Shown: positions 1-6,630, counted from the stretch's first letter. The stretch: 7,312 nt of DNA from Elusimicrobiaceae bacterium (GCA_024405075.1 JAKSPG010000060.1:1-7312); one strand, 5' to 3'. Notes: generated by a model from the sequence alone, not told the origin. Translations and numbers: made by a program.

Positions 1-285
1 CAGCGCATCAAACCGAATCAGCATTTCCCGAAAACGACCGATATCGTCCCAATCAAGCGGATACGGGGCGATATCTACCGCCAAGGACGGTTGTTTGTTG
101 TGCGCGCTATGCGGATAGCAAAGACGGCTGGTCCCTTGGGCAAAAGCTTTGTTTTGGGTCTGTTCGTCACGATAACCTTCCAATACGGTAAAATCGTACT
201 GTTTAATAAGCTCTCGACAGACCGTCTGCAAGTCCGCGTGACAGGAAGCTAATTTAAGTTGGCTCGCCCGGCTAAATGTTGGCAT
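1..285 (-). CDS. Phage endolysin, M15-family L-alanyl-D-glutamate peptidase (5' part; C-terminus beyond the window edge)
   Basis: Reading leftwards from the ATG at 285-283 gives 95 residues with no stop before the window edge. The protein begins MPTFSRASQLKLASCHADLQ, the usual opening of single-domain phage M15 endolysins. The family hallmark follows at residues 57-76: a YPHS then AHN segment, PSLAVD, then IAPYP and a DW pair. In this zinc peptidase family His62 and Asp71 would be the first two metal ligands; the third ligand (a later His) should lie in the missing C-terminal part. The enzyme cleaves the L-Ala-D-Glu bond of peptidoglycan stem peptides at lysis. No signal peptide is visible, so it should need a holin for release. 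The start overlaps the upstream TM gene by 37 nt in another frame. A GGAGG at 299-303 lies 13 nt upstream, longer than ideal, but there is no other plausible start. Family assignment is strong; exact bond specificity is inferred from the family. Confidence 0.92.
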   Translation of the reverse strand, partial: MPTFSRASQLKLASCHADLQTVCRELIKQYDFTVLEGYRDEQTQNKAFAQGTSRLCYPHSAHNKQPSLAVDIAPYPLDWDDIGRFREMLIRFDAL

Positions 286-461
286 AACTGGATTTCGCCC
301 TCCAATTTCCCCACCCGCTCTTGTAAGTGATTGTATTTATCTTGTTTTTGTTCCAGGCGGGCAATATCTTTGCGAATGGCTTTTAATTCCCCCCACAACG
401 TGCCGGCGGCAAAAACCAATACAATCATTTTCCATACGGCAGAAAACACCACTTCACCCAT
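249..461 (-). CDS. Small one-TM coiled-coil protein of the lysis cassette (XhlA/holin-like)
   Basis: A 70-residue protein with a short N-terminus, one hydrophobic segment at about residues 5-24 (ending FAAGTLWGE), and a highly charged helical C-terminal part at about 26-56 (AIRKDIARLEQKQDKYNHLQ and onward) that reads as a coiled coil. This shape resembles XhlA/hemolysin-type small phage proteins and other single-TM holin-like proteins that sit next to endolysin genes. The TM would place it in the inner membrane with the coiled coil in the cytoplasm or periplasm; topology is not decided by the sequence. A GGAGG at 469-473 with 7-nt spacing supports the ATG at 461. It begins 2 nt after the preceding gene's stop, and its 3' end overlaps the endolysin start by 37 nt, so the two are probably translated together. 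Holin function is inferred from position and topology; an Rz-like accessory role is the main alternative. Confidence 0.7.
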   Translation of the reverse strand: MGEVVFSAVWKMIVLVFAAGTLWGELKAIRKDIARLEQKQDKYNHLQERVGKLEGEIQLCQHLAGRANLN

Positions 462-463
462 GG

Positions 464-808
464 TTAATCCTCCCCGTTACGCAAGCCAACACACAACGTT
501 TCAATTTCCTGCACTTTCTCTTGCACGTATGTTCCCACGGCGATATTTCCGGCCAAAATGATTTCCCGCAAAGGCCGTATCAAGCCGGTGGCAGCTTCCA
601 ACGCGGTCACTTGGTTTTCCAATTTTTGGTGCTGTTTTTGGGCCAAATACTGCGGGGTGTCGGCGAACTCAAAATTTTCTATCGGCCGCTGTGTTTCCTT
701 TATTTCCAACCCAGCATACTGCGGCATAAATTTTAAAGTACTTTCTAATTTTTCTCTATTTGTGTCAAACAACACAATTTGATTGTTTAATTCGATATAA
801 TAAGTCAT
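464..808 (-). CDS. Small phage protein of unknown function downstream of the tail fibre (possible fibre-associated or chaperone protein)
   Basis: A 114-residue soluble protein that I cannot place in a named family with confidence. Residues 1-50 look like a compact alpha/beta fold (YYIELNNQIVLFD, then KFMPQYAGLEIKETQRPI and FEFADTPQY). About 55-80 is a charged helix (QKQHQKLENQVTALEAATGL) continuing into an IRPLREIIL stretch, and a second helix follows at about 93-110. There is no signal peptide or TM segment. The ATG overlaps the fibre stop by one base (TAATG), with GGAGG at 816-820 and 7-nt spacing, so its translation is probably coupled to the fibre. Small genes directly after fibre genes are often fibre assembly chaperones, and the strand-then-helix layout with a C-terminal helical tail is compatible with that. 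This is a positional inference only; an early component of the lysis cassette is also possible. Confidence 0.75.
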   Translation of the reverse strand: MTYYIELNNQIVLFDTNREKLESTLKFMPQYAGLEIKETQRPIENFEFADTPQYLAQKQHQKLENQVTALEAATGLIRPLREIILAGNIAVGTYVQEKVQEIETLCVGLRNGED

Positions 809-1773
809 TATGCGGCCTCCGAAATACTTCCTTGTGCATATATAAATCTGAAAGACACAAAGCTAATGTTGTTATAGGTTAATACTACGTTATCCCCTTT
901 TTGGACAGGTAAAAACACTTTGTACTCAAACATAATGTGTCCGTAAACGCCTTGCGCCAAATTTCCCGCAGTTGTATTTTGTAGTTCCAACCAGGTGTCA
1001 ACATTGTTTGATACCCCCATACCGATAGCACAAAAATATCCGTTGGCCGGCGCGGTATAACTCCCCCCGGTTGAGCCGACTGTTAATGCATCATAAGTCG
1101 TTGAAGGCGCGAACATTTTTGCCGCTTCAATTTTCCCGGCATCGGTTAAATTGGATAAGCCCGTGTCGGCTCTTCCGCTCAATGCCTGTGCAGCCTGCGT
1201 GGCACTCCCCTGCGCCGCTTGGGCCGATGCAGTGGCGGATTGTGCATAAGTATCTGCCGTCTGAGCATAAGTATCCGCAGTCTGAGCCGAAGCTGCCGCC
1301 GCTTGGGCAGACACTTGGGCACTTTGTTGGGCGGTAAATATATCTGCCAACACGGTATCGGGGTCTATATTAAAAGATTGGGCAGACACCGGGTACTTAA
1401 TACAGCGGTCTATTCTTTCGGATAATTCTTGTACCTGTAGTGTTAGCCTGTCATAGCCCTTTTCCAGCACCTCGGCATCTAATTCTCCCTGGCGAAGCAA
1501 GTCAATTCCCTGCGTTTGCGGGGTTTGACGTACTAGCGTTATTTTCCAGCCCGAAGCCAATAAACTTTTCCCACTGGCCTCAGTTGGATACGTTAACGTA
1601 TCCGCCGCAGCGTTAAGTGCAAAATCCGTCGTAATTTCCGTTTCTACTCCTGCCGGGGACGTAAGAAATACCCGCAAATCTTCTGCCTCGCAGAGCGGAA
1701 AATCTACACTCCACGTGCGTGTTAAACCGTTTCCGGCATAAGTACGTTTCGTTCGTTGTATTGAAACTGTCAT
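808..1773 (-). CDS. Tail fibre with T7 gp17-type N-terminal anchor, Ala-rich coiled shaft and C1q-like beta head
   Basis: A 321-residue protein in three parts. Residues 1-127 match the T7-type tail fibre N-terminal domain that attaches fibres to the tail: RTYAGNGLTRTWSVDFPL near the start, a GWKITLVRQTPQTQ strand at about 75-88, then LEKGYDRLTLQVQELSERID and CIKYP at about 103-128. Residues about 148-199 are Ala/Gln/Ser-rich with AQxxxxx heptads, including two identical AQTADTY units, and should form a trimeric coiled-coil shaft. Residues about 205-321 (LSNLTDAGK, then GGSYTAPANGYFCAIGMGV and aromatic beta strands) resemble the small C1q/TNF-like beta-sandwich heads found on many phage fibres, the likely receptor-binding end. 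At 321 residues it is much shorter than T7 gp17 (about 553). The ATG at 1773 has AGGAG at 1780-1784, and the upstream gene's TAG overlaps that site. The N-terminal assignment is firm; the head fold is inferred from the motif pattern. Confidence 0.9.
   Translation of the reverse strand: MTVSIQRTKRTYAGNGLTRTWSVDFPLCEAEDLRVFLTSPAGVETEITTDFALNAAADTLTYPTEASGKSLLASGWKITLVRQTPQTQGIDLLRQGELDAEVLEKGYDRLTLQVQELSERIDRCIKYPVSAQSFNIDPDTVLADIFTAQQSAQVSAQAAAASAQTADTYAQTADTYAQSATASAQAAQGSATQAAQALSGRADTGLSNLTDAGKIEAAKMFAPSTTYDALTVGSTGGSYTAPANGYFCAIGMGVSNNVDTWLELQNTTAGNLAQGVYGHIMFEYKVFLPVQKGDNVVLTYNNISFVSFRFIYAQGSISEAA
1244..1285 (-). repeat. 21-bp tandem direct repeat, two copies, in the fibre shaft
   Basis: Two adjacent 21-bp units (1244-1264 and 1265-1285) differ at only two positions. 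On the coding strand each encodes the same seven residues (AQTADTY), one heptad of the predicted coiled shaft. More diverged AQ-initial heptads flank them. Near-identity at DNA level suggests a recent duplication or slippage that lengthens the shaft by exactly one heptad without disturbing register. Confidence 0.85.
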
Positions 1774-1782
1774 TGTTCTCTC

Positions 1783-3015
1783 CTAACAAGTTAATAATGT
1801 TTTTATTTTTTGCCAAATTTGCAGGCGATCTTCTGTCCGCCCCGCCCCGGATAACACTGCATACGTAGCCCGCGTGATATCTTGGCCGTCAAATCCTTGA
1901 CGATTCATCCACACGTTTATCCCGCGTAATAACCAATCCTCTGCGGAAGTATCTTGCCCTGCCTGTTGCTGTAACTGTCTGGCCTGCAAGAGCAGATAAT
2001 CCCGCCCGCTACACAACCCTTTTTCAAAGGCTTCTTGCACTTGTGCGGGACGTGCTTGGCAGTAATTTTTGACAAACCACGCTTGTTGTTTATCGGAAGC
2101 CGGCGTTTGGCTACGTCGCACGGCTTGCAAAGCTTGCTCAAGCATGGGTTCGCTTAACACCTGTTGTGTTTCCAACAATTCCTGTGCCTGCGGCACATCC
2201 GTATGGGCTAACTGTTCGTACACAACCGCTTGGTCGGCCGCGGTTTTACGGTGGGCCGTTTCGGCCAATATGTCAATTTCCCGCCGGATATTTTCCCGTA
2301 AAGACGCATTAGGTTCCTCCAGATGTTCCAACGCCCATGTTTGCGTCTGCTGCGGTTGGTTTGCTTGCTGCAAAGCTCCCTGACGCCACAAGCGGGCTGC
2401 TTCAGCCCTGGCATAGGATTGACATACTTGCCGGGCACAACTAATACGTGTGGCTTCGGATAGATAAGCACCGTGATCTTCCAATACTTGTTGAGCCGTT
2501 TGCCAATCCCCTTGGGCTAATGAATACGACATATTTTTTACTACAGCTTGCGCTTGCAAACGGGCGGCTTGTTCTTGTACTTCTTGTGGGTTTAGGCCCG
2601 CTTGTTGCAGGCGCGTTTTATAAGCCGGAATTTGCAAATCCAAGTATGTTTTTAACGAAGCACTGTCCGGCAAGGTGGCACTGACCTGTTGTGTCCACCT
2701 TTCCTCTTGTTCAAGCTGTTGGATTTGATGCTGATGCTCATCCCGTCCAGCTTCGTGTTTTGCCGTGTAACGCAGAGCCGCATAATCCCAGGCGGCCGGG
2801 GTATTGGCAGATTCTTCATTCAGATGAGAAACAGCCAATTGGTCCAAAGAAGTTTCGGACAGTTGGCCCTTCGTTTTTACTTCTTCCTGCACTTGATGCA
2901 TGAAATCCAAACGCTGTGAAGTGACGGACGATTCGTTTGGTTGTGCGATGGGCTCGGCGGTTGCTTGCGGCCCGGTAAGTCGTTTATGGTATGGATAAGT
3001 AGGTACTGTCGGCAT
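1783..3015 (-). CDS. Alpha-helical internal virion/ejection protein (T7 gp15-like position)
   Basis: A 410-residue protein, very rich in Gln and Ala and almost wholly helical by eye. It starts MPTVPTYPYHKRL, an opening seen in ejection proteins of other short-tailed phages. A Pro/Gln-rich linker (about 15-32) is followed by long charged helices (about 33-110), then TPR-like helical hairpins such as LAQGDWQTAQQVLEDHG (about 167-182) and AQELLETQQVLSEPMLEQAL (about 277-296). No signal peptide, TM helix, catalytic lysozyme or transglycosylase motif, or zinc motif is visible. In T7 the proteins at this position leave the virion and build a conduit across the periplasm; that role is inferred here from position and composition. 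I chose ATG 3015 over an in-frame ATG 18 codons upstream because AGGAG (3021-3025) lies 5 nt before it and the longer form would overlap the upstream gene by 46 nt. T7 gp15 is longer (about 747 residues). Confidence 0.82.
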   Translation of the reverse strand: MPTVPTYPYHKRLTGPQATAEPIAQPNESSVTSQRLDFMHQVQEEVKTKGQLSETSLDQLAVSHLNEESANTPAAWDYAALRYTAKHEAGRDEHQHQIQQLEQEERWTQQVSATLPDSASLKTYLDLQIPAYKTRLQQAGLNPQEVQEQAARLQAQAVVKNMSYSLAQGDWQTAQQVLEDHGAYLSEATRISCARQVCQSYARAEAARLWRQGALQQANQPQQTQTWALEHLEEPNASLRENIRREIDILAETAHRKTAADQAVVYEQLAHTDVPQAQELLETQQVLSEPMLEQALQAVRRSQTPASDKQQAWFVKNYCQARPAQVQEAFEKGLCSGRDYLLLQARQLQQQAGQDTSAEDWLLRGINVWMNRQGFDGQDITRATYAVLSGAGRTEDRLQIWQKIKTLLTC

Positions 3016-3020
3016 ATATA

Positions 3021-3027
3021 CTCCTAA
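3021..3027 (-). promoter_or_regulatory. Ribosome binding site that sets the gp15-like start and contains the upstream stop
   Basis: On the coding strand the sequence TTAGGAG lies 5 nt before ATG 3015. Its TAG (3026-3024) is the stop codon of the gp14-like gene, so ribosomes terminating there stand on the next gene's Shine-Dalgarno. This supports ATG 3015 over the longer in-frame start. Confidence 0.8.
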
Positions 3028-3515
3028 CGGCCTGTCAAATAAGTTAGTAAAGAAGTTCCTAACTTCCATGCAGACGAATTTTTATGCGCTGCTTGACGAT
3101 AGGCTTGCGCCGTATTTTGTAGAACACGTATTTTCTCGGCGGCAGCTATATTATTTTCATACACGCTGTTTTGCAAAGCATGTTGGATATTCTCGCCCTC
3201 CATGAGTGCTTGAAAGCGGTTGTTTTGTAATACTTGTTGCACAGTAGCCGAATTGCTACGCAGACCGGAAGAGGCCCACTGCGTCCGTTGGGTAGCATTT
3301 GTTTGACGATAGTTGTTGTATACTTCGCGCATTTTTTCTCCGGCCGATTGAAGCAAATATCCGTTTTTCCGTTCTGCTTCTGCCGCCGCTAAAGCGGCTT
3401 GATATTCCTGTTCATTGGCGGCTTGCCGGTAACCGGCCGCCGACGAGTTTTGTTTGCGTAATGCTTGTAGCGAGGAAGAAATTCCCTTCCCCCCATTCTC
3501 TATAACTCCTCCCAT
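3024..3515 (-). CDS. Small internal virion/ejection protein (T7 gp14-like)
   Basis: A 163-residue protein, compared with about 196 for T7 gp14. It opens with a flexible Gly/Ser segment (MGGVIENGGKGISSS). Long Ala/Gln/Asn-rich helices cover about 20-75 (EYQAALAAAEAERKNG and onward). A segment QRTQWASSGLRSNSATVQQV at about 77-96 resembles the 'A-x-SG' segment common in podophage ejection proteins. Another helix at about 110-143 and a short amphipathic tail ending SAWKLGTSLLTYLTGR follow. No TM helix of full length and no catalytic motif is visible. In T7 gp14 inserts in the host outer membrane as part of the DNA-ejection conduit; that function is inferred. The ATG at 3515 has a strong GGAGGAG (3519-3525) and overlaps the end of the upstream gene by 16 nt. 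The gene's own stop lies within the Shine-Dalgarno of the next gene. Recognition rests on composition, the SG segment and gene order. Confidence 0.82.
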   Translation of the reverse strand: MGGVIENGGKGISSSLQALRKQNSSAAGYRQAANEQEYQAALAAAEAERKNGYLLQSAGEKMREVYNNYRQTNATQRTQWASSGLRSNSATVQQVLQNNRFQALMEGENIQHALQNSVYENNIAAAEKIRVLQNTAQAYRQAAHKNSSAWKLGTSLLTYLTGR

Positions 3516-3985
3516 TTACTCCTCCTAAATACAAAATGTAAAAAACAAATTCCATGGTGTTGCGTTTTTCGGCCGGTTATTTCACCACCCAAACGCACAA
3601 TCAATTTTCCGGCGGCGCAGTAGCGTGAATCAAACTCGTTTTCCAATACAGGATACAAGTCAAGCCACCTACGCAGTTGCCGTTTAGCCAAACGTACAAA
3701 CGAGAAAGGACACCGCTCTATATTCCGCCCGGTGAGTAGCCACACACAGGCCGATGGACTCAACATCGTTTGCACACAAATACCTGCCAATGCGGCTACT
3801 TCACCCCGATAGATTAAACATACACTTTGGTACGACTCACAAATGAATCTTTCCAAACAATCCGCAATTTCTTGCCCGGCATGTGAACAGGCCAATTCCC
3901 GACGGTCATTTTTGCGCAACACGCGGGCCAAAGAGCGGCCGTCTGCGGCTTGCGCCGCACGAAAAACAAGATCCGGTTGAAACAT
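3500..3985 (-). CDS. GNAT-fold protein, T7 gp13-like, apparently without an acetyl-CoA motif
   Basis: A 161-residue protein with the acetyltransferase-type layout of T7 gp13-like proteins: an N-terminal strand and helix (DLVFRAAQAADGRSLARVLR), central strands (SVCLIYRGEVAALAGICV at about 54-71, CVWLLTGRNI at about 80-89), a helix (SFVRLAKRQLRRWLDLYPVL at about 95-114), then ENEFDSRYCAAGKLIVRLGG (115-134), matching the usual 'N-x-V-D... A-I-R-W-L-x-x-L-G' end of the fold. The Arg/Gln-x-x-Gly-x-Gly/Ala loop that binds acetyl-CoA is not evident after CVWLLTGRNI, so enzymatic activity is doubtful. T7 gp13 is needed for virion assembly rather than known catalysis. It has nine cysteines, notable for a cytoplasmic phage protein. 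It sits 37 nt after the nozzle gene. The start lacks a good Shine-Dalgarno: an A8 tract is directly upstream and the nearest AGGA is more than 20 nt away. No other in-frame start exists before a TAA. Confidence 0.82.
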   Translation of the reverse strand: MFQPDLVFRAAQAADGRSLARVLRKNDRRELACSHAGQEIADCLERFICESYQSVCLIYRGEVAALAGICVQTMLSPSACVWLLTGRNIERCPFSFVRLAKRQLRRWLDLYPVLENEFDSRYCAAGKLIVRLGGEITGRKTQHHGICFLHFVFRRSKWEEL

Positions 3986-4022
3986 AATTTTTTTTCGTGA
4001 AAAATTCTGCGGTCCTGTTTAC

Positions 4023-6629
4023 CTATGCCAGACGGCAAGATATACTTAGTAAGGTAACGGGTAACGGGTCTTGCTGGGTAAAGACCAACGAAGGCATCCT
4101 GGTATGTTGGCCGGATAAAACAAATTCGTACTGCCCCGTTTTTAATGCAAGCGGCGTGTTGTATGGTTCATCGGTACGTTGGATAATTTCCTCGGCTGTT
4201 TCGTTGGCTAATCCTACTAGACCACCGCGACTGTCGGCAAATTGTAACGTCGCCCCGACAATTCTTCTTTTTTTGTCGATTACTACCCCGGATGTTTCAA
4301 AAACGGCCGGGAGCGTTTGCAGTTGCGCTTGGTAGTTAAGCCCTACATGCACACAATTTGCTGCTTTAGGTAACGTAATTTTACCGTCGGATACTACTTG
4401 AGCCGCCAACGGATTACCATCTGCCAAAATACCCACCGTTTTCCCTTCCAAATGTTCCAAGCCGCTCACTTCGCTAAAGGCCGTATCCGACCGTTTAGAT
4501 ACGCTTGCATCTAAGAATACCTGTTCAGGCGCAGATTTATCGGCTAAACGCTGTAATAATTTTTCAATATAGTAATGGCCGTCACGCTCCACCGCAAACC
4601 AAATTTCGTCATACCCACGGTTGGCAATGGCACATACACTGCGAAAATATCCTTGCGTACTATGGTGTGTCCAGGCACAAACTTGTTGTTCCGGTACGTA
4701 TGTTAAGGAAGCCAACATCCCGTCCGACAACACACACCACAATAAATTATCCGGCTCCTGCTGGTAGCACATCTCTTTAATTTCTTTGTTAGCAAATAAA
4801 TGCTTGGCACACAGGGTCAAATCGTCCCCGGTATAGGAAGCGGACGTATAATCGTAACAAAAATCCCGCAGCGCACTGCCGCGTGCTTGTACGTATAGAG
4901 CGTGGTTACCTACCAGTACCGACGGGACTCGGCTGGCCCCGCGTTCCCCCTGCTGGGCCAGCTGCACCGTGTACGGTGTGAGTGCACCGGAGGAGGAAAG
5001 TATCCACTCGCTGCCGGAAGTAAAAATAATCAATTTTCCTGCGGCCGCTACCGAATGAACTGCATTTAATTTTTTACCAGATAAGTTTAAACTGATAGCA
5101 TCGGCGTCCTCTAGCGTCGTGCGGGCATGCCCGAAATTCTGGTACTCTCCCGTCTTAGAAAACCAAACAGTTTGCGGTTCTGCTCGCGTGCCGGCCAACC
5201 CTAACCGGTCCTGGTATACAAATACACATGACGGGTAACCGCTTTTTTCCCCAAATGAGCCTTCTGCCCAGTTGCTGGTCCAATCTTCGCTACCGCACCC
5301 GCGCTCCAACGATACGGTTACTTTTCGCTCGTCTACAAAATTCTCTACTACGGCAATACCCTGCTGCACAAAAGCCGCTGATGATAGTTCGTACCCGGCT
5401 TCCCCGGTAATACCGCAAGCACGCAGGCGAAGGTAGTAAATTTCTCCTTTGTCATTCAGCGTGCCTGTTACGGTAATATTATCTTCTCCCGATGCACGGA
5501 TAAAATATTTAACAGCTTGCCAAGAATCCCCCGCATCTTCGGATTTTTCTAACACCAAAGTTCCCGTCCAGTTTCCGCTGGTACGTACTTGCCAATCCGA
5601 AGCAGATTTAATAGTGCTGGAAGAAGATTCGTACCCTAAGGTACCCAACTGGTACTGGCTTTCCACCGTGTGGGTTAAGCTAAAGCGTGTGCCGACATGT
5701 TGAGGAGAAAAACAATCAAAATCACTTTCCAGGATGTAATCCACTTCGCCGGACGGTACTGTTTCTCCCTCGTTTACCCCGCCGGACAAAACTTGCTCTG
5801 TTATCAAGCTGGGATCATGCAAGAAACTATCGCGGTATACTAAACGTAGCGTAGCGCCGTTCCAATCGCCACCGGTTGCTTGCGGAGAAGTAATCTGCAA
5901 CACACCTCCCGAGTTAGTCGCACTAAGTCCTTGAGAAGAATAAGTTGTATTAAAATCCGATACCAACTGTCCCAAATCTAATCCGTAATCACGGGCCGCA
6001 AAAAACAGCTGGTCATTGAAATAACCGTACACAAAGTAACGGCTATCCACCACCGGCAAAAAGGAAAGCGAAGCCGCTACTCCAACCGTTTCTTGCCCGT
6101 CCTGAGAAGCACACACCCGCAACTGGTGAGTTCCCTCTCCGTTAGGCAGTTGAAAGGGACCGTATTTAATGGGAAATGGAGATAATTCAAAACTACCCAC
6201 CGCCAAACGTTTCAGCCGATATAGCGGATAGTCCGGATGCGCCAAAAAGAGTGTCTGGTCGTACTGGGTGTAGGAAATATCCGCCAGATCCGACTCCTGG
6301 TACGGAGTTGTCAACTCGTAAGGGGTCGTGCCGGAAGAATATAATGGCCCGGACGAAGTATATACACGCAGGTATTGTTTGCCTAATTCTAATACATAGG
6401 CCTCATTTTCCCCCACAGTAAAAGGTAACAAGCGGCAAGCTTTGCCCGCATATTTGGCCTGACCCATAAATACCGTACCCGGCCGGTTGGACACACCGCC
6501 TTGCGGGTGTACGTAAAAGTTACAAGCACTTTTTAACCAGGTTTGATAGGCCGCGCTGTCTACCCGCGCTTGTAGCGACGGGCTGACCTCTCCTCCAACG
6601 AACGAAGGTTGTATGTGGTGTATAGGCAT
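4023..6629 (-). CDS. Tail nozzle protein, T7 gp12-like (tail tubular protein B / stabilization protein)
   Basis: An 868-residue protein (T7 gp12 is about 794). The N-terminus is diagnostic: IQPSFVGGEVSPSLQARVD (6-24), NFYVHPQGGVSNRPGT (37-52), a TPYQESDLADISYTQYDQTL segment (108-127) and FLAHPDYPLYRLKR (128-141). The second half carries further family hallmarks: YQDRLGLAGTRAEPQTVWFS (472-491), the LTPYTVQLAQQGERGAS segment (550-566), a DDLTLCAKHLF segment (602-612), and QQEPDNLLWCVLSDGMLASL (623-642). A beta-rich insertion at about 345-425 contains an Asp-box-like SEDAGDSW (363-370). The protein forms the distal tube (nozzle) below the gp11-like ring in the virion. ATG 6629 was chosen because GGAGG (6639-6643) precedes it and family members start here; a longer in-frame form would add 20 non-conserved residues overlapping the upstream gene. 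It starts 1 nt after the upstream stop, indicating tight coupling. Function is well supported; host-surface contact by the insertion is conjecture. Confidence 0.94.
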   Translation of the reverse strand: MPIHHIQPSFVGGEVSPSLQARVDSAAYQTWLKSACNFYVHPQGGVSNRPGTVFMGQAKYAGKACRLLPFTVGENEAYVLELGKQYLRVYTSSGPLYSSGTTPYELTTPYQESDLADISYTQYDQTLFLAHPDYPLYRLKRLAVGSFELSPFPIKYGPFQLPNGEGTHQLRVCASQDGQETVGVAASLSFLPVVDSRYFVYGYFNDQLFFAARDYGLDLGQLVSDFNTTYSSQGLSATNSGGVLQITSPQATGGDWNGATLRLVYRDSFLHDPSLITEQVLSGGVNEGETVPSGEVDYILESDFDCFSPQHVGTRFSLTHTVESQYQLGTLGYESSSSTIKSASDWQVRTSGNWTGTLVLEKSEDAGDSWQAVKYFIRASGEDNITVTGTLNDKGEIYYLRLRACGITGEAGYELSSAAFVQQGIAVVENFVDERKVTVSLERGCGSEDWTSNWAEGSFGEKSGYPSCVFVYQDRLGLAGTRAEPQTVWFSKTGEYQNFGHARTTLEDADAISLNLSGKKLNAVHSVAAAGKLIIFTSGSEWILSSSGALTPYTVQLAQQGERGASRVPSVLVGNHALYVQARGSALRDFCYDYTSASYTGDDLTLCAKHLFANKEIKEMCYQQEPDNLLWCVLSDGMLASLTYVPEQQVCAWTHHSTQGYFRSVCAIANRGYDEIWFAVERDGHYYIEKLLQRLADKSAPEQVFLDASVSKRSDTAFSEVSGLEHLEGKTVGILADGNPLAAQVVSDGKITLPKAANCVHVGLNYQAQLQTLPAVFETSGVVIDKKRRIVGATLQFADSRGGLVGLANETAEEIIQRTDEPYNTPLALKTGQYEFVLSGQHTRMPSLVFTQQDPLPVTLLSISCRLA

Positions 6630-6630
6630 G

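Noticed and set aside
1071..1425. Plus-strand open frames opposite the fibre shaft
   Set aside because: They read through the complement of the repetitive Ala/Gln shaft, giving artificial repeats; the minus-strand fibre explains the bases.
2069..2684. Plus-strand open frames opposite the gp15-like gene
   Set aside because: They are antisense shadows: Cys/Ala/Leu-rich sequences without recognisable domains, no good ribosome sites, and the minus-strand frame is continuous and in operon order.
3814..4038. 74-residue minus-strand reading frame bridging the nozzle stop and the gp13-like gene, possible frameshift product at the A8 run
   Set aside because: Its sequence has no family character, and the gp13-like frame carries the conserved residues. 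The A8 tract is a candidate slippery site but nothing else supports recoding.
4054..4067. Two tandem copies of the 7-mer GTAACGG
   Set aside because: It lies within conserved coding sequence at the end of the nozzle gene, is short and out of phase with codons; chance is sufficient.
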